Shown in pieces: positions 1 to 5,623 of a stretch of 46,314 nucleotides of DNA. A program made the translations under genes and the position numbers. The notes below the pieces were generated by a model that did not search any database, was not told where the DNA came from, and saw only the letters and a list, made by a program, of their open reading frames with translations. Positions within the stretch are counted from its first letter, which is position 1, and every line of letters starts with the position of its first letter. Source of the stretch: a virus; IMG/VR virus record IMGVR_UViG_3300050122_000049, positions 1-46,314 of that record; one strand, written 5' to 3'.

Positions 1-21
1 CAGGATAAAGGATTCATCTGA
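1..21 (+). CDS. 3' end of an upstream gene (partial)
   Basis: Only the last six codons are in the window, reading QDKGFI then TGA. The TGA overlaps the ATG of the next gene (TGATG), as in the rest of this array. The same C-terminal peptide and the same TGATGGC junction recur at 6820-6844, which is the reason for calling these few codons a gene end. Function cannot be judged. Confidence 0.55.
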   Translation, partial: QDKGFI

Positions 22-266
22 TGGCACACGTTTACGAAGGACAACCGGATGGCCGGCAGGCCGACACGGCGATTGAAGTCAGCCGCTTTCGCCCGAAGTA
101 TCGAGCGTTGAGCAACGAAGAAAAGTCGCTGCACGACGCAATCAAGGACGAAGCCGCCGTGCTCGAAACCTTGTTCGCCAAGGTCAAGCCAGGTCGCTAC
201 AACTCGCTAGCAATCACGTCGCTCGAACAGTCAATTATGTGGATCGTCAAGGAATTGACGTCGTAA
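21..266 (+). CDS. Acb2/Tad1-like hairpin-domain protein (candidate anti-defence cyclic-nucleotide sponge)
   Basis: An 81-residue protein. Residues 24-80 follow the pattern I know from the Acb2/Tad1 helical-hairpin family of phages: YRALSxEEKxLHDxIK, then a second helix GRYNSLAxTxLEQSxMWxVKxLT. Members with known function bind cyclic oligonucleotides (Acb2, against CBASS) or Thoeris signals, acting as cytoplasmic sponges. The roughly 20-residue N-terminus before the hairpin is polar and variable, as in many family members. The gene starts at the ATG overlapping the previous stop. Family membership is recognised by eye from the hairpin pattern; ligand binding is inferred. Small early accessory neighbours fit a counter-defence role. 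Confidence 0.62.
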   Translation: MAHVYEGQPDGRQADTAIEVSRFRPKYRALSNEEKSLHDAIKDEAAVLETLFAKVKPGRYNSLAITSLEQSIMWIVKELTS

Positions 267-282
267 CCAAACGCGGCGCTTA

Positions 283-338
283 GAACTTAGCCGCTGAGTC
301 GGTGAAGCGTCGTCGCGTTTGAGTTGTACTATCCAAAT
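283..338 (+). repeat. 56-bp repeat, copy A
   Basis: Begins GAACTTAGCC and ends ACTATCCAAAT. It matches copy B (1114-1169) without gaps at 47 of 56 positions, and its two ends match inverted copy C (834-781). It lies 16 bp after the stop of the Acb2-like gene and runs into the leader of the HNH gene. It may be a phage promoter/operator or the end of a mobile cassette. No clear sigma70 boxes are visible. Confidence 0.7.
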
Positions 339-348
339 CGGACTTCCA

Positions 349-786
349 ATGATCAGACCGCAACGCATCGTTCACGATTCGAAACCCGGCGATTTACTCA
401 AACGCGCGACCGCGCCGACCGCGACAGCGCGAACCTCCGACCATGGAGATGCCGATTATTTGGCCCTTATCAGGCAAATGCCCTGCCTTTCCTGCGGCAT
501 GGAACTGTCTGAGGCCGCTCACCTACGTCTTTCAAGTGCAGCGTATGGCAAGGCGAGCGGCCTCGGGAAGAAGCCTCATGACAAGTGGGCGCTTTCATTA
601 TGCAGCCAATGCCATCGCCTGGCGAAAACAGCCCAACATAACCGCAACGAAGCCGAGTTTTGGGCAAGCCTGGGCATCAATCCCCTCAGTTGCGCCGTTG
701 AACTTTATGCGGCGCGCGGCGATCCGGTCTCGATGCGGATGATCGTCGTGCTGACGATTGCGACGCGTTGGAAACGGGATGGATAG
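349..786 (+). CDS. HNH/DUF968-like nuclease
   Basis: 145 residues from the ATG at 349; an upstream in-frame TTG at 319 lies inside repeat A and is less likely. A Cys pair CLSCG (46-49), H58 in EAAHLR, then KPHDKWALSLC, a second CxxCH (85-89) and a late H97 give the zinc-stabilised HNH layout of the phage family whose members carry 'AHLR...GxKPsDRWALPLC..CH' (DUF968/Ref-like). These are metal-dependent endonucleases or recombination-associated nucleases. The C-terminal EAEFWASLGI is also typical. The gene is bracketed by inverted copies of one repeat (283-338 and 834-781), and its TAG stop lies inside the right copy, so it may move as a cassette. Confidence 0.65.
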   Translation: MIRPQRIVHDSKPGDLLKRATAPTATARTSDHGDADYLALIRQMPCLSCGMELSEAAHLRLSSAAYGKASGLGKKPHDKWALSLCSQCHRLAKTAQHNRNEAEFWASLGINPLSCAVELYAARGDPVSMRMIVVLTIATRWKRDG

Positions 787-834
787 TACAACTTGAGCGT
801 GAGTGACTGAGTATCGGCGATAGAGGCTAAGTTC
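781..834 (-). repeat. Inverted copy C of the 56-bp repeat
   Basis: Read on the minus strand it begins GAACTTAGCC and ends AGTTGTACTATCC, as copy A does. The middle differs and is a few bases longer. Conserved ends with a variable centre suggest that the ends carry the function. It contains the HNH stop codon and leads into the next gene 27 bp later. Confidence 0.6.
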
Positions 835-861
835 GGAAGACAGCAAAAAGGAAACGACACG

Positions 862-1104
862 ATGAAAATGACGTTACAGAGCACGACCAAGATCGTCGAA
901 TTGAGATCACGCAGTGGTGGGGTGATGCAGGCCAGGATATGGGAGGGCACAACCGAGAATGGTGTGCCGGTCCACGCCTTCATCACACGGGTCGCGTGCC
1001 ACAAGGATGAGGATAACAGCGAGCTTGAGCGCGACCTTCGCGAGCACGTCGCGCCATCCGATAATATTGGCAAAGCCTATGATTTACGCTTCTTCATCGA
1101 CTAG
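862..1104 (+). CDS. Conserved small phage protein
   Basis: 80 residues starting MKMTLQSTTKIVEL. The pattern TTKIVEL...ARIWEGTTENGVPVHAFITRVA, then a charged stretch ELERDLREHVAPS, is one I have seen in many alphaproteobacterial phages; no function is known to me. The central part is predicted to be beta-rich and the C-terminus ends in a short hydrophobic strand. AAGGAAACGACACG before the ATG supplies a good ribosome site. It lies between repeat copies C and B. Confidence 0.7.
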   Translation: MKMTLQSTTKIVELRSRSGGVMQARIWEGTTENGVPVHAFITRVACHKDEDNSELERDLREHVAPSDNIGKAYDLRFFID

Positions 1105-1113
1105 CCGGAGGAC

Positions 1114-1169
1114 GAACTTAGCCGCTCAGTCAGTGCAGCGTCGTGTCGGTAAAGTTGAACTATCCAAAT
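1114..1169 (+). repeat. 56-bp repeat, copy B
   Basis: Direct copy of A (283-338), 84% identical by hand count and ungapped. It lies 9 bp after the stop of the 80-residue gene, just as A follows the Acb2-like gene. No open gene follows for about 150 bp. A and B share outer ends; the differences cluster at positions 32-39 of the element. Confidence 0.7.
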
Positions 1170-1224
1170 GAACGCATGTGGATTGTTTAGTTTGTGCGCA
1201 GGGAAAAACTGGAATCGACGTAAA

Positions 1225-1328
1225 ATGATGGATGTACTTTTGAACACGCGCCCGGAGCGCTGAACCGCTAGATGTCGGCTTACTACAACGAGATCGATCC
1301 CACGGGAGAGAAACGCCATGAGCACTAG
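1225..1328 (+). pseudogene. Gene-end and gene-start remnants (N-terminus of a phage methyltransferase-type ORF)
   Basis: Two tiny open frames fill the gap before 1318. At 1225-1263 is MMDVLLNTRPER, stop. At 1272-1328 is an 18-residue frame beginning MSAYYNEIDP and then TGEKRHEH, stop. The start 'YYNEIDP' is one I associate with the N-terminus of certain phage cytosine methyltransferases (YYNEIDPxAAxWLR...). Here it is cut off directly into the ribosome site of the next gene (GGGAGAGAAACGCCATG). I read this as the scar of a deletion between gene junctions. The methyltransferase link is from memory of short motifs and needs a search. Confidence 0.4.
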
Positions 1329-1632
1329 CACGCCAACACCTTGGAGAGTTTTCACGACAACGGATGGCCGCAAGCTGGTCGGGATCGGCGCCGATGACGG
1401 TCAGGGAATCCTCGATTGCGGTTTCGGCGTTTGGGCATGGAATGATGCTGAAGGCATCGCCAACGCAGATCTGGTCGTCAAGGCCGTGAATAATCACGAC
1501 GCGCTGGTCAGGTGTCTTGAAGGTATCCGCGACCAACGATGGAATGAAGACGCTGATTTGGATGACATCTGCAACACGGCTGAGCAAGCGCTACGCGCTC
1601 TTGTGGCAGGACCGAAGGCAGGAAAGCCATGA
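1318..1632 (+). CDS. Small phage protein with ANADLVVKAVNNHDAL motif
   Basis: 104 residues. The central EGIANADLVVKAVNNHDALVRCLEGI is a motif shared by many short early phage proteins of unknown role. The N-terminal half (PWRVFTTTDGRKLVGIGADDG) looks like small beta-strands. Strong Shine-Dalgarno GGGAGAG upstream of the ATG. It overlaps the next gene by four bases (ATGA). Confidence 0.7.
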   Translation: MSTSTPTPWRVFTTTDGRKLVGIGADDGQGILDCGFGVWAWNDAEGIANADLVVKAVNNHDALVRCLEGIRDQRWNEDADLDDICNTAEQALRALVAGPKAGKP

Positions 1633-2552
1633 CAGACCACGCAAGCGAGCGAGAGACGAACTTTAGGGAATGTGAATACCCGAACTGCACTTGCCCGCGC
1701 CACGGTCGTTGCATGGTCGCTAAGCTGGCAGACGAATATGAAGCCGGTCTCCGAAAAATGGAAGCGGCTGGATACGAGGAATTCGCGCAGACGATCATCA
1801 AACACAGAATGGTCATCGCCGCTCTCCGCGCACCCGCTCCAGTCGCAGTGAGGGGACGTGTAATGAACCAAAAACAATACCCCTCTGACGGCTACCCAGA
1901 GGATGATTCGGCCAACGCCGCCATCCCGCGTGAGCAGGATGCGAAGCCGGTCGCGTGGATGAACTCTGTTCATATCGAAGCCTATCAATCCGGCCAGAGG
2001 GGTGGCGTGGCGTGGACCTCCCCTATGGAGAGTGAATTTTATAATGTAGCGGTCTACGCCGCCCCGCCCTCGGATTCGCCGGGGAGCGCCCACCAACCTC
2101 AAGGCGGCGACGCGCGGGAGGACAAATTGCGATCGTTCTTATCGATCCTTGCAGCAGCCGGTGGCCAGACCAGCGGTAACGATGACAAGTGGAACTGGAT
2201 CAACTATTTCTGTGACGACGCCGAACCCTTGGACACGTTTAACCAAGCCAGCAAGCGCAAATTGACGCGCGTCACGCATGATTCAGATACGGACAATTCC
2301 GTCGTCTATCTAACCGATGCTGGCCGCGCATTTATCGCCACCCCACCCGCCCCGGTGCGGCCTCAAGGCGGCGACGCGCGGGAGCATGAAATCGTCGCCC
2401 TGCCGGAGAATTGGCCCTACGCGCGTAAAAAAGCATCTATTCAGGTCATCGTCGCAAGAGAGATGATGAAGGCCGGCGCCCCGCCCCCGGTGCGGGCCGC
2501 TGCCGAGCCGGGAGAGATGCCACTGCCCCACATACAGGAGAAACAAAAATGA
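1629..2552 (+). CDS. Composite early protein built of segments joined by repeated linkers
   Basis: 307 residues, not recognised as one family. It reads as at least three segments: an N-terminal 65 residues with a Cys/His cluster (CEYPNCTCPRHGRC) and a helix; a middle beginning MNQKQYPSDGYPEDD with 'KPVAWMNSV' (a phrase common in Ea22-like phage proteins); and a third around 'NWINYFCDDAEPLDTF...VVYLTDAGRAFI'. Segments end in proline-rich stretches followed by PQGGDARE, encoded by an identical 24-bp sequence at 2097-2120 and 2361-2384. This suggests fusion of formerly separate small genes through shared junctions. The C-terminus repeats the APPPVR theme. Internal ATG at 1863 could be a secondary start. 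Confidence 0.6.
   Translation: MTDHASERETNFRECEYPNCTCPRHGRCMVAKLADEYEAGLRKMEAAGYEEFAQTIIKHRMVIAALRAPAPVAVRGRVMNQKQYPSDGYPEDDSANAAIPREQDAKPVAWMNSVHIEAYQSGQRGGVAWTSPMESEFYNVAVYAAPPSDSPGSAHQPQGGDAREDKLRSFLSILAAAGGQTSGNDDKWNWINYFCDDAEPLDTFNQASKRKLTRVTHDSDTDNSVVYLTDAGRAFIATPPAPVRPQGGDAREHEIVALPENWPYARKKASIQVIVAREMMKAGAPPPVRAAAEPGEMPLPHIQEKQK
2097..2120 (+). repeat. 24-bp linker repeat, copy 1 (encodes PQGGDARE)
   Basis: Identical to 2361-2384, both in frame in the composite protein and both preceded by proline-rich codons. It resembles the linker sequences found at true gene junctions elsewhere in this array. Confidence 0.8.
2361..2384 (+). repeat. 24-bp linker repeat, copy 2 (encodes PQGGDARE)
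   Basis: Exact copy of 2097-2120 at a 264-bp offset, in the same reading frame. The following codons (EDK versus EHE) then diverge completely, so the repeat marks a segment boundary. Confidence 0.8.
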
Positions 2553-2761
2553 ATTTACCCGATATCGAAGTTGTCAGCGCTAAGGTTCACGAGTCTTGGA
2601 TGGATTCAAAACGCAAGGCTGGCGTGACTTCTCGCAAACTGGAAACCGGCGAAGAACTAATGGTGCCGTATGACGATCTTTCAGAGGAAGCTAAGGAATT
2701 GGATCGCGTAGCTGTCCGCACCATCTATTCCGCAATTTACTCGACGGTCATGGCGATATGA
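2549..2761 (+). CDS. RyR-domain protein
   Basis: 70 residues. VHESWMDSKRKAGVTSR, then GEELMVPYDDLSEEAKELDRVAVRTIYSAI, matches the ryanodine-receptor 'RyR' repeat pattern (aromatic W, 'VPYxxLxxExKExDR', closing helix). RyR domains in bacteria and phages are short stand-alone proteins of unclear role, sometimes linked to nucleotide-second-messenger or defence systems. ATGA overlap with the preceding gene and the following one. Domain call by motif; function unknown. Confidence 0.65.
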   Translation: MNLPDIEVVSAKVHESWMDSKRKAGVTSRKLETGEELMVPYDDLSEEAKELDRVAVRTIYSAIYSTVMAI

Positions 2762-3105
2762 GCGCACTTGACGACATCGCCAAAGAGCGCCAGCGCCAGA
2801 TCAGCAAAGAAGGCTGGACGTTGGCACACGATGACGAGCATGACCGGGGCGAACTCGCTGATGCTGCGGCTTGCTATGCTGCCACTACGCGCGCTTTTAA
2901 GGCCGAAGAGTTCGCGGGCGTCGGCTATAAGCCCTACACGTCCTATTCCGATCTGTGGCCGCAATCCTGGTCCGACCATTGGTTCAAGCCTAAGAAAAGT
3001 CGGCGCCGCAAACTCATTATTGCGGCCGCGCTGATCGTCGCTGAGATTGAGCGCCTTGATCGCGCCGCCCTCTCCCCGGCCAGCGCCAATGAGGGGGAGA
3101 CATGA
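2758..3105 (+). CDS. Conserved 'ERxRQ...EGW..EHDD' phage protein
   Basis: 115 residues. It begins with ERQRQISKEGWTLAHDDEHDRGELADAAACYA and later has DLWPQSWSDHWFKPKKSRRRKLIIAAALIVAEIERLDR, the two halves of a protein common in proteobacterial phages and prophages. The helical layout with acidic HDDxH and ExxRLDR motifs recalls all-alpha NTP pyrophosphohydrolases, but the metal-binding set is not proven here. The last residues (SPASANEGET) are not part of the family; they belong to a junction repeat shared with the next gene end. Confidence 0.65.
   Translation: MSALDDIAKERQRQISKEGWTLAHDDEHDRGELADAAACYAATTRAFKAEEFAGVGYKPYTSYSDLWPQSWSDHWFKPKKSRRRKLIIAAALIVAEIERLDRAALSPASANEGET
3067..3103 (+). 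repeat. Junction linker, class 2, copy 1
   Basis: CCAGCGCCAATGAGGGG followed by a purine-rich ribosome site and CATGAGCGA. It recurs at 3311-3349. It encodes the end of one gene (PASANEG) and the start signal of the next. Confidence 0.7.
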
Positions 3106-3344
3106 GCGAACCAAGAAAGAAATTTGTCGGACAGCCGAAGCCCGTCGCATTCAACGTCGATGACACCGCTGAGGTCTATCGGCTGCTGAGCGAGTGCTGG
3201 GGCTATCTCAGGATGTGCCACCACAAACACGGTACGGATTGGGAAGGTCGCCAGTTTGCTATGAATGCTCTTGAAGAATTGCAGAAGCGTGACTGGAAAC
3301 TTGTTCCATCCCCGCCCAGCGCCAATGAGGGGAGCGCAGCATGA
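3102..3344 (+). CDS. Hypothetical early protein
   Basis: 80 residues, starting MSEPRKKFVGQP. The central helix VYRLLSECWGYLRMCHHKH and NALEELQKRDWKLV suggest a small helical protein. No family recognised. Its C-terminus PSPPSANEGSAA comes from the junction repeat, and its start MSE is also shared with the next gene (CATGAGCGA). Confidence 0.6.
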   Translation: MSEPRKKFVGQPKPVAFNVDDTAEVYRLLSECWGYLRMCHHKHGTDWEGRQFAMNALEELQKRDWKLVPSPPSANEGSAA

Positions 3345-3349
3345 GCGAG
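3311..3349 (+). repeat. Junction linker, class 2, copy 2
   Basis: Shares CCCAGCGCCAATGAGGGG and the following CATGAGCGA with 3067-3110; the few bases between differ. Encodes PPSANEG at the end of the upstream gene. Confidence 0.7.
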
Positions 3350-3739
3350 AGGGAAGCCACGACGCTTTATCTTGAACGGTCGAAGGTCCGTGAAGTCCTG
3401 ATCGGTCAACCGGACGAAACTCTCCAAGTCACGGAATCGATCTTGTGCGAAATCGACGCGCTACCCGCCTTCACGGCGGCGGACATCGGCGGTCGTGCCA
3501 AAGGGGCCGTGAAGCTTGATCCGCTTCCTACAGATAAATATGTGGTTGACGATCCATGGTATCGACCTGCCCAAGGAACGCCAGACCCGGAAGTGGTCGC
3601 GGCAGTTCAAGAAGCCATCATGAAGCACCCTTTTTGGAAGCCTGGGCTCGGCTCGTCAGGCTTTGCGTTTGGTTTGGCCAATACCGCCATCGAGGCTTAC
3701 GTGTCGGCACTTTCGACCCCATCGACGGAGGGAAAGTAG
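3341..3739 (+). CDS. Hypothetical early protein
   Basis: 132 residues, overlapping the previous gene by ATGA. The N-terminal third is helical and acidic (REVLIGQPDETLQVTESILCEIDALP); the C-terminal part ends HPFWKPGLGSSGFAFGLANTAIEAYVSAL. No family recognised. The C-terminal STPSTEGK resembles the proline/serine-rich tails of its neighbours. Confidence 0.6.
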   Translation: MSEREATTLYLERSKVREVLIGQPDETLQVTESILCEIDALPAFTAADIGGRAKGAVKLDPLPTDKYVVDDPWYRPAQGTPDPEVVAAVQEAIMKHPFWKPGLGSSGFAFGLANTAIEAYVSALSTPSTEGK

Positions 3740-3742
3740 CAA

Positions 3743-4225
3743 ATGAAGGCTTGCAAAGATTGTCGATGGGCGCAGCGCAGATGGTTTGGTGCCTTAGAAT
3801 GCCACCATCCCGTTATAGGAAAACGAGAGGAAGATCGCGATCCCGTGACCGGAAAAGTTGAAAGTGCCGGCTACCGGTCGTGTTCCGTTAATCGAATGCA
3901 TAGCAATGACGATTGTGGTTACGAAGGTTGGCTCTGGGAATATAAGGGCGGTCTAAGCCTAATGCTTAGAGCCAGATTCCAAGCTTTGAAACATATTAGG
4001 TTTTGCTTTCCAGCCAAAGGCTGTCGAATTTGGCGCGTCTACAGCCTTTTAGGATTAAAAACGCGGGCTATTTTTTGCGAATGCGGCGTGGCCTTCGACG
4101 GAAGCCCCATCTTTTGCCGCGCCTGCGGGACGCTTTCATATACCGGCCGTTGCGATTGCACGCGAGCCGGCATCAGGACGCGCCCGGATGGCCCCTACAC
4201 ACACCCTCCGGCGGATCGAGAGTAA
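3743..4225 (+). CDS. Cysteine-rich (zinc-binding) early protein
   Basis: 160 residues. MKACKDCRW, then ECHHP, DPVTGK, CSVNR, DDCGYEGWLWE, is a pattern I have met in short phage proteins of about 65 residues. Here a second part follows with FCECGVAFDG, FCRACGT and RCDC, giving about 14 cysteines in all and suggesting two zinc-ribbon-like halves. The 'FYLRM/LMLRARFQALKH' stretch between them may be a fusion point. C-terminus HPPADRE is a junction repeat. Role unknown; nucleic acid binding is plausible. Confidence 0.6.
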   Translation: MKACKDCRWAQRRWFGALECHHPVIGKREEDRDPVTGKVESAGYRSCSVNRMHSNDDCGYEGWLWEYKGGLSLMLRARFQALKHIRFCFPAKGCRIWRVYSLLGLKTRAIFCECGVAFDGSPIFCRACGTLSYTGRCDCTRAGIRTRPDGPYTHPPADRE

Positions 4226-4230
4226 CCATG
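4201..4230 (+). repeat. Junction linker, class 1 (CACCCTCCGGCGGAT)
   Basis: Ends one gene (HPPADRE) and supplies the GAGAGTAACC ribosome site of the next. The form ACCCTCCGGCGGA recurs at 6311-6335, and related forms TCTCCGGCAGA occur at 4421, 5601 and 6131. Confidence 0.65.
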
Positions 4231-4452
4231 AAAATCATCATTGGCACTGACGATGATATCGAAGAATTGAAGGGCCGAATTGCTCGCGCAATATATGAAA
4301 CGTCGAACAAGTGGATTGCCGAAAACTTTCCGGAAGATCATCTATTTTGTGACTTCTCACAAGTGAACGAGCGTACTTGCAACCTTCACTTTGACTATGC
4401 CGAGGCGGTCATAGCCGCGCTGTCTCCGGCAGATCGAAAGGGCACACCATGA
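4228..4452 (+). CDS. Hypothetical early protein
   Basis: 74 residues from the ATG at 4228 (MKIIIGTDDDIEELKGRIARAIYE). Mixed alpha/beta and acidic; RTCNLHFDYAEAVIAAL at the C-terminal side looks like a strand and a helix. The tail LSPADRKGTP is the class-1 junction linker. A longer in-frame extension upstream overlaps the previous gene wholly and is unlikely. Confidence 0.6.
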   Translation: MKIIIGTDDDIEELKGRIARAIYETSNKWIAENFPEDHLFCDFSQVNERTCNLHFDYAEAVIAALSPADRKGTP

Positions 4453-4616
4453 AGGTGATGATCTCAAAGGATATGGCTGAGGAAGTCATAAAGGAGTTTG
4501 AGGCGGAAAATCCGGGAAAATCATTTTACGAAATGTCGTCGGCTGAATTTGTCGAACGGATGATGGAGAAGATCAAGATAACAGCCCTCCCTCTGGCAGA
4601 CCGGGGAACACCTTGA
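4449..4616 (+). CDS. Small hypothetical protein (56 aa)
   Basis: Starts MKVMISKDMAEEVIKEFEAENPGKSF and ends LPLADRGTP. Helical and acidic, no family recognised. Start overlaps the previous stop by ATGA; its own TGA at 4614-4616 lies between the TTG start of the methyltransferase (4613) and the ATG of the overlapping frame (4617). The C-terminal residues again come from a junction linker. Confidence 0.6.
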   Translation: MKVMISKDMAEEVIKEFEAENPGKSFYEMSSAEFVERMMEKIKITALPLADRGTP

Positions 4617-5380
4617 ATGTCCTCGACCTCTTCTCAGGAATTGGCGGCTTCAGCCTCGGGCTCGAAAGAGCCGGAATGCGAACCGTCGCGTTCTGCGAGA
4701 TCGATCCCTTCTGTCGAAAAATCCTCGCAAAGCATTGGCCAACCGTACCCTGTTACGAGGATGTTAGAACCATTACCGCAGAACGTCTCGCCGCAAATGC
4801 AGCAACAGGAGATGTTCAAATCGATGTCATCTGCGGAGGATTCCCATGCCAGGACATCACAAGGGTCGGCCCGAAAATCGGCATTCGTGGCACGCGAAGC
4901 GGCCTCTGGGTCGAATACGCACGAATTATTCGCGAGATACGACCTAGATTCGTCATCGTGGAAAACTCCACAGGGCTGCTTAATCGCGGAATGGGAGACG
5001 TTCTCGGAGACTTGGCCGAGTGCGGGTTCGATGCGGAATGGTCGGTGCTATCTGCATGCGCCTTGGGTGCCTCACATTCACGAGAGCGGCTGTTTCTTGT
5101 GGCATACCCCCACGAGCACCGACCGAAAACCCGCCGGTCAAAAGGAGATGGATATGATGTTGCGGCACATGGCCGGTACTTCAATCCCGAATACGTACAT
5201 TCGTCTGCGCTCGCAGTTAGCAGCGCGCACTGGAATACGCTTGCCGGCGAACCCACGCTGGATCGAGTGGCTGATGGGGTTCCCAATCGGGTGGACGCTC
5301 TTAGCTCCCTCGGCAATGCCGTCGTCCCACAAATCCCCGAAATCATCGGCCGGGCAATCATGAGGACAATCAATGAATAA
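4613..5380 (+). CDS. DNA (cytosine-5) methyltransferase
   Basis: 255 residues. Transfers a methyl group from S-adenosylmethionine to C5 of cytosine in a DNA target; in phages this usually shields phage DNA from restriction. Motif I DLFSGIGGFSLG (5-16), catalytic loop GGFPCQDI with Cys79, ENS (117-119) in place of the common ENV, RERLF (157-161), and a C-terminal RVADGVPNRV...LGNAVVPQIPEIIG block (218-245). The target-recognition segment (about 165-212) is short. The start is TTG at 4613, the only start close to motif I; a conventional residue count follows (MNVLDLFSG). No partner endonuclease is seen. Nearly the whole gene is overlapped by another open frame (4617-5363) with its own recognisable sequence. 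Confidence 0.9.
   Translation: MNVLDLFSGIGGFSLGLERAGMRTVAFCEIDPFCRKILAKHWPTVPCYEDVRTITAERLAANAATGDVQIDVICGGFPCQDITRVGPKIGIRGTRSGLWVEYARIIREIRPRFVIVENSTGLLNRGMGDVLGDLAECGFDAEWSVLSACALGASHSRERLFLVAYPHEHRPKTRRSKGDGYDVAAHGRYFNPEYVHSSALAVSSAHWNTLAGEPTLDRVADGVPNRVDALSSLGNAVVPQIPEIIGRAIMRTINE
4617..5363 (+). CDS. Overlapping +1-frame protein inside the methyltransferase gene
   Basis: 248 residues, ATG immediately after the TGA of the 56-aa gene. It lies in the +1 frame within the methyltransferase. From about residue 70 it carries patterns I know as separate phage protein sequences: SSAEDSHARTSQ, LFARYDLDSSSWKT, ETFSETWPSAGSMRNG, LWHTPTSTD, and NPRWIEWLMGFPIGWT followed by PSAMPSSHKSP. In many C5 methyltransferase loci this 'WLMGFPxGWT' text occurs beside the catalytic gene. 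So either a real dual-coding gene exists, or database entries of this kind are alternate-frame readings of conserved methyltransferase DNA. The first ~65 residues are Ser-rich and look like a passive shadow. No catalytic function is inferred. Confidence 0.5.
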   Translation: MSSTSSQELAASASGSKEPECEPSRSARSIPSVEKSSQSIGQPYPVTRMLEPLPQNVSPQMQQQEMFKSMSSAEDSHARTSQGSARKSAFVAREAASGSNTHELFARYDLDSSSWKTPQGCLIAEWETFSETWPSAGSMRNGRCYLHAPWVPHIHESGCFLWHTPTSTDRKPAGQKEMDMMLRHMAGTSIPNTYIRLRSQLAARTGIRLPANPRWIEWLMGFPIGWTLLAPSAMPSSHKSPKSSAGQS

Positions 5381-5585
5381 AGCAGCACAAATCGCGCGTG
5401 ATATTCGTTTGGGAGTTTTCCCGAATAAGTCGAAGGAAACCGAGACCGAGGAATATATATCGGCGCTTCGAACCCACGTTGCTGATGGAAATCAACTCTC
5501 GCACCAAAATGGACTCTTCCTTTTGGAAGAAGTTGAACGACTTCATGGCTTGGTCCCTATTTATTTGGGTGGGACGCGCACATGA
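5373..5585 (+). CDS. Hypothetical early protein
   Basis: 70 residues beginning MNKAAQIARDIRLGVFPN, overlapping the methyltransferase stop. The central SALRTHVADGNQLSHQNGLFLLEEVERLHGL resembles the 'HVADGNxLSHQxxxFLLxExxRL' helix pair of many rhizobial-phage small proteins. No function known. It ends at the vestigial frame 5582-5623. Confidence 0.6.
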   Translation: MNKAAQIARDIRLGVFPNKSKETETEEYISALRTHVADGNQLSHQNGLFLLEEVERLHGLVPIYLGGTRT

Positions 5586-5623
5586 CCCTATCAGCCCTCT
5601 CTCCGGCAGAGGACAAGCGATGA
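5582..5623 (+). pseudogene. Vestigial 13-codon frame made only of a start and a junction linker
   Basis: ATG ACC CTA and then SALSPAEDKR, TGA. Its start overlaps the previous gene's stop and its TGA overlaps the ATG of the next gene, so it sits exactly where a gene should, but the body is missing. From 5590 to 5616 it matches 6120-6146 with one mismatch. Best read as the scar left when a gene was lost between its start and its linker. Confidence 0.5.
5590..5616 (+). repeat. Junction linker, class 1, 27 bp
   Basis: One mismatch to 6120-6146. Contains CTCTCTCCGGCAGAGGAC, encoding LSPAED, with GAGGACAA acting as the ribosome site for the following ATG. Confidence 0.8.

Noticed and set aside
283-338. 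Sigma70 promoter in the 56-bp repeat
   Set aside because: TACTAT could act as -10 but no matching -35 hexamer lies 16-18 bp upstream in A or B.
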